DNA of 8,407 nt, taken from Victivallales bacterium (GTDB taxonomy: Bacteria; Verrucomicrobiota; Lentisphaeria; Oligosphaerales; Oligosphaeraceae). The stretch is from contig JAFZZD010000320.1 in the NCBI GenBank assembly GCA_017615955.1, forward strand, positions 1 to 8,407. Direction: 5' to 3'. Below the pieces are notes generated by a model. That model was given only the letters and a program-made list of their open reading frames with translations, had not been told where the DNA came from and made no database searches. Shown one piece after another: positions 1 through 6,197 of the stretch (its first letter is position 1; each line of letters starts with the position of its first letter). Both the position numbers and the translations under genes were made by a program.

Positions 1-6
1 CACGAC

Positions 7-32
7 GGGGGGCTGCCCCCCCCCGAACCCCC
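7..32. other. GC-rich homopolymer block at window edge
   Basis: A run of six G (7-12) is followed by CTG and nine C (16-24), then GAA and five C (28-32). The G run can pair with the following C run across a three-base loop, giving a short, very GC-rich hairpin. No T-run follows, so it does not look like a normal intrinsic terminator. Base composition differs sharply from the AT-rich DNA that starts near base 50. It may be the remnant or 3' flank of an upstream gene outside the window. I see no coding region in bases 1-299. Confidence 0.4.
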
Positions 33-100
33 TGCTGCTCCAGTAGGAAAACCATAGCGAACGCAAGGTTTAAAGCAATAGTTTCAAAATTACATCATAA

Positions 101-140
101 AATAATGTCAACTTTGAGGACTGCAAATGAATAATGTCAA
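101..140. repeat. 11-bp direct repeat AATAATGTCAA, two copies
   Basis: AATAATGTCAA occurs at 101-111 and again at 130-140, with starts 29 bases apart, in AT-rich DNA upstream of both candidate promoters. The match stops at both ends (A versus G before, C versus T after). A pair of direct repeats just upstream of a promoter could be a binding site for a transcription regulator of the operon. That role is an inference; in AT-rich DNA a chance repeat cannot be excluded. Confidence 0.35.
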
Positions 141-163
141 TGTAGAGTAATTTTTTGTATAAT
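134..163 (+). promoter_or_regulatory. Possible upstream sigma70-type promoter
   Basis: A perfect TATAAT lies at 158-163. With an 18-base spacer the -35 position (134-139) reads ATGTCA, four of six matches to TTGACA. It overlaps the second copy of the AATAATGTCAA repeat, so a protein bound there would interfere with this promoter. It is weaker by sequence than the candidate at 170-198 and could be chance in AT-rich DNA. Confidence 0.3.
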
Positions 164-169
164 CTGGAA

Positions 170-198
170 TATACATTGCCACTTTTGTTTGGTATAAT
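170..198 (+). promoter_or_regulatory. Probable operon promoter with extended -10
   Basis: TGGTATAAT at 190-198 is an extended -10 (TG, one base, perfect TATAAT at 193-198). With a 17-base spacer the -35 position (170-175) reads TATACA, four of six matches to TTGACA. Transcription would begin near base 205, in the A-rich stretch before the heptamer array, so nearly the whole array would lie in the 5' untranslated region of the first gene. A TATAAT-type -10 together with strong ribosome sites argues against Bacteroidota, whose promoters differ. Confidence 0.5.
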
Positions 199-217
199 TA
201 AAAAAAGGATGTTTATA

Positions 218-287
218 CACTGTACACTGTTCACTGTTCACTGTTCTCTGTTCACTGTTCACTGTTCACTGTACACAGTCCACTTTT
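218..287 (+). repeat. Tandem heptamer array, ten units of CACTGTT type
   Basis: Ten 7-base units lie end to end: CACTGTA, CACTGTT three times, CTCTGTT, CACTGTT twice, CACTGTA, then the degenerate CACAGTC and CACTTTT. The array fills the space between the probable promoter and the ribosome binding site of the esterase gene. The last units create the inverted repeat ACTGT-AC-ACAGT at 268-279. Because every unit contains ACTGT, the single ACAGT (275-279) could pair with several upstream units. Seven is not a multiple of three, and the array is not coding. It belongs to the class of short tandemly repeated sequences prone to gain and loss of units. A regulatory role is not shown. Confidence 0.85.
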
Positions 288-289
288 CA

Positions 290-295
290 AAGGAG
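290..295 (+). promoter_or_regulatory. Ribosome binding site of the esterase gene
   Basis: AAGGAG lies four bases before the ATG at 300 and directly after the heptamer array. It fixes the start codon. Reading back in frame from 300 to about base 240 shows no alternative ATG. Confidence 0.8.
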
Positions 296-299
296 CAAT

Positions 300-2279
300 A
301 TGAGATTTGCAAAGATAATAAGTGAAGGCGCGGTATTTCAGAGGCGGAAGCCGATTCCTGTTTGGGGATGGTGCACGCCGTTTGCCAAGGTGAAGGTGGA
401 CTTTGCGGGGAATGAACTTGCGACAGCCGCCAACAGGATGGGCTATTTTGAGTTGCGTATGCCTCCGATGGCGGAGGGCGGCCCTTATCAACTGACTGCG
501 CAGGACTGCTTGACAGGCGAGACTTGCGTTGTGGATGACATACTTGTGGGTGATGTATGGCTTGCATCGGGGCAGTCAAACATGCAGTTCCCGCTTCGGG
601 CATTCGGCGTGGATGACAAGCAGGCGCAGACACAGCAGTATCTTGATGAAGGGGGCATTGATGACAATATCAGGATGATTACCGTGGCGCATCCAGTGGT
701 GAGTGCCCCTGATGATGATATAGAAGGGCAGTGGGAGAAATCGACCGCGGACACGGCGGCGGAGTTTTCTGCGGTTGGTGCGTGGTTTGCATTGCGGCTG
801 AGGAAGGAGCTGGGCATTCCCATTGGCATAATCAATTGCTCGTATGGCGGTACAGCGCTGCATTCCTGGATGAGCAGGGAGGCGATGATGAGGCTGGATT
901 GTGCCAGGGATGCGCTGGAGGTCGCGGAGCGCATGATTTATCAGCGTGAGAAATGGGATGTGCTTCCAGATGATGTGCGCAAGATCAAGGGCGGGTTGTC
1001 TGCGGTTGACTTCAGCAAGTATATGCGTCATGATCTGGGCAACAGCGGTTTTGCGGCGGGGCTTGCAGCCAAGGACTATGATGACAGCGATTGGGATCTG
1101 ATGCGTGTGCCAGGCTCATGGAAAGTCCAGGGAATAGGCGGCAACGGGGCTGCCTGGCTAAGGTGCGCGGTAAGCATACCTTCCGTTTGGGAGAACCAGG
1201 AATTGGTGCTTCATCTTGGCGGCGTGGACAAGCATGACATCACATATTTCAATGGCGTTCAGATTGGGGCCACGGGCAAGGACTTTGAGGAGCAGTACTG
1301 GGATACGCCGCGATGCTACAAGGTCCCTGCTGAACTGGTAAAGGGCAGCAAGGCTGTGATAGCGGTACGTGCTTTCTCCTATTTCTTTGACGGGGCTCTT
1401 ACAGGCAAGGCTGGGGACTATTGGCTGGGCAGGCTTGGCGACGCGACGTGTGTCAAACTGCCAGAAATATGGAAGGCTCGTATGGAGTATGAATTCCCTC
1501 TAAGCCCTGATATACGCTATGTGGGGCATCCGTTGACGATTGAGTTCACATGCCCTGAGAGGGTGCATAATCCGCATTTCCTGTTTGACGGCATGGTGCG
1601 TCCCATTGTGCCATACGCCATACGCGGTGCAATCTGGTATCAGGGTGAGAGCGACTCATTTGAGCGCCAGTACAGGGACTATGAGGAAAAACTGGCGGCG
1701 ATGATAGATGACTGGCGCTATGTGTGGGGGCAGGGCGACTTCCCATTCTACATTGTGCAGTTGGCAAATTTCGCCATCGCAGGCGAGGAGGAATGGCTTA
1801 CTGTGCAGGATGCGCAGAGGCGCGTGGCGCAAAAATGCAGGAACGCAGGAATCATTCCAGGCTGTGACATTGGCGAGGAGCGTGACATACATCCACATGA
1901 CAAGCGCAGTTTCGGACTGCGGCTTGCAAATCTGGCTTTGCATGACACTTATGGCAAGGGCGAAATTGTTCCAACTGGACCGATTTTTAGGGAAGCAGTT
2001 CCTCTTGGCGGCAATGAACTGAGGCTGGAATTTGATTGGGCCCATGGATTGCACAATGCCAATGGACCAGATGACGAACTTGAGGGATTTGAGGTGGCTG
2101 ACTGGAGCAGGCAGCGGTTTTATCCTGCAAAGGCCCGCATTGAGGGCGAGGCAGTGATAGTGCATTCCAAACTTGATTGTCCCAGGTTTGTGCGCTACAA
2201 CTGGAAGTGCTGCCCCAAGACACACGTCGTGAATGGGGCAGGATTGCCAATGCTGACTTTCAATACAAGCAAGCTGTAA
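300..2279 (+). CDS. Sialate O-acetylesterase-like SGNH-family esterase
   Basis: A 659-residue enzyme of the sialate O-acetylesterase (SASA, SGNH hydrolase) family, expected to remove acetyl esters from sialic acids or other acetylated sugars. Visible motifs: an N-terminal strand block with KPIPVWGW (near residue 20); GQSNM at 91-95 with nucleophile Ser93; INCSYGGT at 178-185; WYQGESD at 446-452; DIHP at 529-532 with the likely catalytic Asp529/His531. Residues about 248-390 form an inserted jelly-roll, GH2 sugar-binding-like domain (DDSDWD, VPGSW, AAWLRC), common in this family. The C-terminal 100 residues are the usual beta domain (RFYPAKARI, FVRYNW, GLPMLTF). Length is normal for bacterial members. 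The start at 300 is set by AAGGAG at 290-295. No signal peptide is visible, unlike the two genes behind it, so the enzyme may act in the cytoplasm on imported sugar. It is the first gene of the operon, 14 bases before the next. Substrate specificity cannot be read from sequence; an acetylxylan-type activity is an alternative. Confidence 0.88.
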   Translation: MRFAKIISEGAVFQRRKPIPVWGWCTPFAKVKVDFAGNELATAANRMGYFELRMPPMAEGGPYQLTAQDCLTGETCVVDDILVGDVWLASGQSNMQFPLRAFGVDDKQAQTQQYLDEGGIDDNIRMITVAHPVVSAPDDDIEGQWEKSTADTAAEFSAVGAWFALRLRKELGIPIGIINCSYGGTALHSWMSREAMMRLDCARDALEVAERMIYQREKWDVLPDDVRKIKGGLSAVDFSKYMRHDLGNSGFAAGLAAKDYDDSDWDLMRVPGSWKVQGIGGNGAAWLRCAVSIPSVWENQELVLHLGGVDKHDITYFNGVQIGATGKDFEEQYWDTPRCYKVPAELVKGSKAVIAVRAFSYFFDGALTGKAGDYWLGRLGDATCVKLPEIWKARMEYEFPLSPDIRYVGHPLTIEFTCPERVHNPHFLFDGMVRPIVPYAIRGAIWYQGESDSFERQYRDYEEKLAAMIDDWRYVWGQGDFPFYIVQLANFAIAGEEEWLTVQDAQRRVAQKCRNAGIIPGCDIGEERDIHPHDKRSFGLRLANLALHDTYGKGEIVPTGPIFREAVPLGGNELRLEFDWAHGLHNANGPDDELEGFEVADWSRQRFYPAKARIEGEAVIVHSKLDCPRFVRYNWKCCPKTHVVNGAGLPMLTFNTSKL

Positions 2280-2282
2280 AAT

Positions 2283-2288
2283 GGAGGT
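2283..2288 (+). promoter_or_regulatory. Ribosome binding site deciding the start at 2294
   Basis: GGAGGT lies five bases before the ATG at 2294, in the short gap after the esterase stop (TAA, 2277-2279). It decides between the start at 2294 and a longer open frame from ATG 2177, which would overlap the esterase by about 100 bases. The protein from 2294 begins with a clean signal peptide, so 2294 is chosen. Confidence 0.88.
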
Positions 2289-2293
2289 ATTTA

Positions 2294-5200
2294 ATGAAGA
2301 TTCATGCTTTTATAATTGTTCTTTTATGTGCAATTGCGGCTTACTGTGTCGAGCCAGACGTGTATATTTCGTTCAACAGGGGCTTGCAGGCCGACTTTGG
2401 TGGCACTGGGAACACGGGCACTGTGCTGGAGGGGTTCACAGAGCCAATAGGCATGAAGGGCGCCATGCTTACAGCTGGCAAGCTGAAGGAAGAGGCGCTT
2501 CTGGTTCCCTCAATTGAGGGAAAAGGCGTTCGCATAGGCAAACTAGAGGATGGCAATATTTACAAGATAATGTACAAGCCCTTGCCTTCATTGAGCAGGT
2601 TGGCGGGGACAGTGAGCCTTTGGGTGCGCCCTGATGACTGGAAGGGGGCAGATGGCGAGTACCATACCTTCTTTGCAGCTGAAAGCTCCACATATCGCAT
2701 ATTCCTTTACAAAACGCCCAATGATGACATGGCTGTTTACTATGGTGATTTGTCCAAGAAGCAGTCTCCTACATATGCGAGGTTTCCAGTACGCAACTGG
2801 AAGAAAGGACAGTGGCATCACCTGTGCTTTGCTTACGATGAAAAGACATTGGAGCTTTACATAGACGGTGTTTCCCGTGCGCTGGTTCCAATGGTGAAAC
2901 TCATGCCTGAGGATTTCAATACAATAACTCTAGGCGAGCATTGGATTGGCAATCCTGGCATAAGCACAGTGGATGACCTGCGCATATACAACGGAGTTCG
3001 TCTCAAGTCAACCGAGATGAAGGCTGAATACGAACGTTTGGCAAAGAACGGAATAAGTGGAGCACCCATGGAAATCTGCGCATCGCCACGTACCGCCATT
3101 GTGGACGGCGAAATCAAGGCCAACGAATACTCCATCAGCGGCAATGGATTCCGTTCCACCAAGGAGAACTATTACTCCACAATGCAGAGCAAATGGCATA
3201 TTGCATACGATGAGCAGAACCTCTACCTGGGTGTGATTTCCGACAAGGCCACTGTGACCACGCAGTCTGGAAAGGACAGCGCACCTTATTCGGACGACAG
3301 TGTGGAGCTTTACTTGTCGGACATCTACGGCAAGCCTGGCATGTTCCAGTTCGTTTTCAACTCTGGCACGGGGTTTTATGATTCAAAGGACGATGACATA
3401 AACTGGAACAGCAAGGGCGTTGTATTCAAAAGCAGGATAGTCGATGGCAAATGGCACTTTGAGGCGGCGTTCCCATGGGCAAACTTTGGAGTGAAGCCCG
3501 AGGATGGAAAGGCATTGAAGCTGAATATATGCAGAACATTTGTCGACGCGGGGGAGTTCACCCAGATTGCACCAAGTGGCAAGTCCTATGCTGACAACAC
3601 ACGTTTTGCGCAGCTTATGCTAAGGCATGATATACCACAGATTGATGTCACTGGCTTTGGGCAGCTCAATGCTTCCAAGCTGGACTGCGCACTTCATGTC
3701 AAGTCCGACGAAGACGATATCATAACATGGAAGATGGAGGCAATGGACAATTACAAGCCCTTCATTTACTCAAAGGAATTCAAGATTGCAAAAAACACCG
3801 AGTTCACGGAGAAATGTTCTAGGGTGCTTCCACAGGATAGATTTCTTGACATAATGGTGCTTTCGAAGAAGCACGGCATGCTCTACCACAACTCGATTGA
3901 CTACCACAATGCAATTGCGCTTGTGCACTGCTATATCTACACAGACATACCAAAAGACAAGCTGGTGTTTGTGTACAGGAACAATTCACTTGGTTCTGGA
4001 AGGCATAAGTTGCATGCGGCGTTTGTTAGGAAGGATGGAAGTGTAGAACACGATGTGACTGTGGAGATACCAGACGATTCCTCAACAACATACGGCATAA
4101 TAGACGTGTCAAAGCTGACGCCAGGAACTGTGTATGACGTAAAATTCCAGGTGACTGCCCCTGACGGCAAAGAGATTATCAACAGCCAGGAGGAGTATGG
4201 ATACTACAAGAATGGCGGTCCATGGACGGGGACTAAATATGGCATTGAGAATGTGGACGCCGCCCTGCCGCCATGGCTACCTGTCAAGGCCCCCAGGGAT
4301 GATGTGTTCCAGTGCTGGGGCCGTGAATGCCGTTTTGGAGGGGCTGGTCTCATTTCCAGTTTCATCAGCCAGGGCAAGGAGCTGCTGACAGGCCCAATCG
4401 CGTTGGTCGCCAACGGCAGTCCTGTACAGTTCAAAGCCAAATTGGACAGCGTTTGCGACGCACGTGCGCTATATACTCTCAAGTCCACTGGCGCATTGCC
4501 CATTGAGGTGAAAGTCCGTGCCGAATTTGACGGAATGATGTATTTTGAGGTCGAACTGGACGGTGGGGACTACCAGACGCTGCAATTGAAGATTCCCATG
4601 GACAGGGAGCATGCAGACGCATTTGACGACTGCGGCAGTATTTTTGAGAAGATCAGCTTCAGGGACAATCCAAAGCCCCATTATGACAATAACTTCGTGC
4701 AGGAGCCATTCTGGTGGTGCGGTGGCGATGAACTTGGTCTTATGGGCGGTACCCAGAGCAAGCGGGGCTGGCGCATCAAGGACAAGGGCAAATCCATGGC
4801 TATTGACTTGGATGAAAAAACGGTTTTGCTCACCATGAATATGATTGACACGCCTATAAAAATCAGCGGCAAGAGAAAACTTACATTCTATTTGGACGGC
4901 ACGCCTGTCAAGCCAAAGAAAAAGGGCACGGAGCGTCTAATGGAAAGGCACAATATTGTTCATGAATCAATAACGGGAGAATATTTCAGCTATCTACAGC
5001 CTGGTTATCTTTGTAATTGGGCAAGATGGATACAGAACCGCATCAGGGATGACAAGAGAACTCCATTGGACAAGATGCAGTACTACGCCTACCTGACGCC
5101 CAAGGGTGCTTCTGTCCTGTCTCCAGGATGGCATTACTATGCTACAATGTGGACAAATCCGCCGCCGCCTCTTGGTGCATATAGCATTGCACCTGGGGTA

Positions 5201-6181
5201 TTCCGTCATCAAAACAGCTGGACCTGGACCTGCTTGAACGACCAGTCCCATTTAGACATGCAGAAGTCGTGCGTACAAACCGTTCTTACCCCTCATGAAC
5301 ACAACTTCTGCAACGCAGGGTTTTATTTTGATTTAGGGTGGCCGCGTGCCTGCGGTAACACCCTGCATGGTTGCGCATGGAAGGACGAATTCGGCGATGT
5401 GCAGCAGGACAATGACATCTATATGCTCAGGGACTACTACATACGAACATACAGGATGCTGAAGAGGGCGCGTCCTGAGGCTATCTTCTATGGTCATATA
5501 TATCTTTCCAGAACGCCTACCGACGCATTCTTCGACCTTTGCATCGCGGGCGAAATGTATGACCGCTACCTCGCAAAGCATGGTGCGTACTACGATGTTT
5601 TGTATCCAGAACTTATGCGAATTGCATACGCCTCCCGCGTGGGTGAGCATTCGTTCTCCCTGATACCGGAATTTCTGCGTGGACTTCAGGGCTACAATCC
5701 AGAGAATGTCTCGTCTTACAATCCCATGAAACCAGAATGGGACAAGCCGCTGCGCCATTTCCTGGCATATTTGCAGCTGCACAAAATGTACCCGATAATG
5801 GATTTCTGGATGGCCAATGAAAAGCTGCCGCCCAAGGGCGAGGGGCATGTTGAGAAACTCTGTGACGCATTGGACAAGTTCGGCTGGGAGAATGTCATAT
5901 TCTATGGCTATTTCCAGAAGAGCAAGCCTGTTGTGTGCATTCCAGAGCATCTACGTGTGATGGCCTCCGCTTACACCAATGGTGGCAAGTTGTTCCTGGT
6001 GGTGCTCAACGACACGGATGTGACACGGGAATTCCAGGTGCAGTTGGATGAGCGGAAACTGGCTGCGTTCCAGAATATGAATGGTAAGGACATATACAAT
6101 GGCAGACAATGCAGGATTGAAAATGGCCGCATCAATGTTAAGTTGGAAGGGCGTGATTCTATATTTGCATTGTTTGAATGA
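2294..6181 (+). CDS. Exported LamG / CBM9-like / GH123-DUF6067-like glycan-active protein
   Basis: A 1295-residue exported protein, probably a glycoside hydrolase. Residues 1-18 are a signal peptide (Lys2, a hydrophobic core, likely cut after Ala-Tyr-Cys18; not a proper lipobox). Residues about 20-245 form a concanavalin A-like LamG domain (VSLWVRPDDW near 107, GQWHHL at 172-177, LYIDG near 190, VDDLRIYNG near 226). Residues about 260-440 form a CBM9/DOMON-like sugar-binding domain (VDGE at 270-273, WHIAYDEQNLYLG from 301, DDSVELY from 334, FEAAFPW at 389-395). Residues about 445-635 are beta-rich linker modules. From GPW (642-644) and LPPWLPV the sequence resembles the GH123/DUF6067 group: a beta-sandwich, then a probable barrel with FYFDLGWPR (1010-1018), LHGCAWKDEFG (ending 1034), AGEMYD (1085-1090) and IPEF (1124-1127). 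Candidate acidic catalytic residues are Asp1013, the Asp1031-Glu1032 pair, Glu1087 and Glu1126; the pair recalls the Asp-Glu pair of GH123 N-acetyl-beta-galactosaminidases, but the assignment is tentative. A C-terminal beta domain (KLFLVVLND onward) ends the protein. It sits between the esterase and its own tandem paralogue. Family placement is by eye; activity is inferred. Confidence 0.75.
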   Translation: MKIHAFIIVLLCAIAAYCVEPDVYISFNRGLQADFGGTGNTGTVLEGFTEPIGMKGAMLTAGKLKEEALLVPSIEGKGVRIGKLEDGNIYKIMYKPLPSLSRLAGTVSLWVRPDDWKGADGEYHTFFAAESSTYRIFLYKTPNDDMAVYYGDLSKKQSPTYARFPVRNWKKGQWHHLCFAYDEKTLELYIDGVSRALVPMVKLMPEDFNTITLGEHWIGNPGISTVDDLRIYNGVRLKSTEMKAEYERLAKNGISGAPMEICASPRTAIVDGEIKANEYSISGNGFRSTKENYYSTMQSKWHIAYDEQNLYLGVISDKATVTTQSGKDSAPYSDDSVELYLSDIYGKPGMFQFVFNSGTGFYDSKDDDINWNSKGVVFKSRIVDGKWHFEAAFPWANFGVKPEDGKALKLNICRTFVDAGEFTQIAPSGKSYADNTRFAQLMLRHDIPQIDVTGFGQLNASKLDCALHVKSDEDDIITWKMEAMDNYKPFIYSKEFKIAKNTEFTEKCSRVLPQDRFLDIMVLSKKHGMLYHNSIDYHNAIALVHCYIYTDIPKDKLVFVYRNNSLGSGRHKLHAAFVRKDGSVEHDVTVEIPDDSSTTYGIIDVSKLTPGTVYDVKFQVTAPDGKEIINSQEEYGYYKNGGPWTGTKYGIENVDAALPPWLPVKAPRDDVFQCWGRECRFGGAGLISSFISQGKELLTGPIALVANGSPVQFKAKLDSVCDARALYTLKSTGALPIEVKVRAEFDGMMYFEVELDGGDYQTLQLKIPMDREHADAFDDCGSIFEKISFRDNPKPHYDNNFVQEPFWWCGGDELGLMGGTQSKRGWRIKDKGKSMAIDLDEKTVLLTMNMIDTPIKISGKRKLTFYLDGTPVKPKKKGTERLMERHNIVHESITGEYFSYLQPGYLCNWARWIQNRIRDDKRTPLDKMQYYAYLTPKGASVLSPGWHYYATMWTNPPPPLGAYSIAPGVFRHQNSWTWTCLNDQSHLDMQKSCVQTVLTPHEHNFCNAGFYFDLGWPRACGNTLHGCAWKDEFGDVQQDNDIYMLRDYYIRTYRMLKRARPEAIFYGHIYLSRTPTDAFFDLCIAGEMYDRYLAKHGAYYDVLYPELMRIAYASRVGEHSFSLIPEFLRGLQGYNPENVSSYNPMKPEWDKPLRHFLAYLQLHKMYPIMDFWMANEKLPPKGEGHVEKLCDALDKFGWENVIFYGYFQKSKPVVCIPEHLRVMASAYTNGGKLFLVVLNDTDVTREFQVQLDERKLAAFQNMNGKDIYNGRQCRIENGRINVKLEGRDSIFALFE

Positions 6182-6183
6182 AA

Positions 6184-6189
6184 GAGGAG
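6184..6189 (+). promoter_or_regulatory. Ribosome binding site of the third gene
   Basis: GAGGAG lies eight bases before the ATG at 6198 and just after the TGA stop of the second gene (6179-6181). The 16-base gap leaves no room for a terminator or promoter, which supports co-transcription. The start is confirmed by position-by-position alignment with the start of the second gene, including the signal peptide. Confidence 0.85.
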
Positions 6190-6197
6190 AAGTTTTT

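Noticed and set aside
7..24. Intrinsic terminator of an upstream gene.
   Set aside because: The hairpin is GC-rich but no T-run follows; the next bases are CGAAC and more C.
218..287. The heptamer array as a CRISPR array.
   Set aside because: Units are 7 bases and directly abutting with no spacers; no cas gene is in view.
1656..2225. A 189-codon open frame on the - strand inside the esterase gene.
   Set aside because: The + strand here carries conserved esterase motifs (DIHP and the C-terminal beta domain); the antisense product resembles nothing known to me.
2177..2293. A longer start for the second gene at ATG 2177, overlapping the esterase gene.
   Set aside because: The extra 39 residues are esterase codons in another frame, there is no signal peptide at that start, and GGAGGT before ATG 2294 plus the match to the third gene's start favour 2294.
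2294..2347. Lipoprotein signal on the second protein (and equally on the third) because a Cys follows the hydrophobic core.
   Set aside because: The residue before the Cys is Tyr (Leu in the paralogue), where a lipobox needs Gly, Ala or Ser; ordinary signal peptidase cleavage after Cys18 fits better.
5333..5950. A 205-codon open frame on the - strand inside the second gene.
   Set aside because: It lies opposite a continuous, recognisable coding region, has no identifiable domain, and is best explained as a shadow of the real gene.
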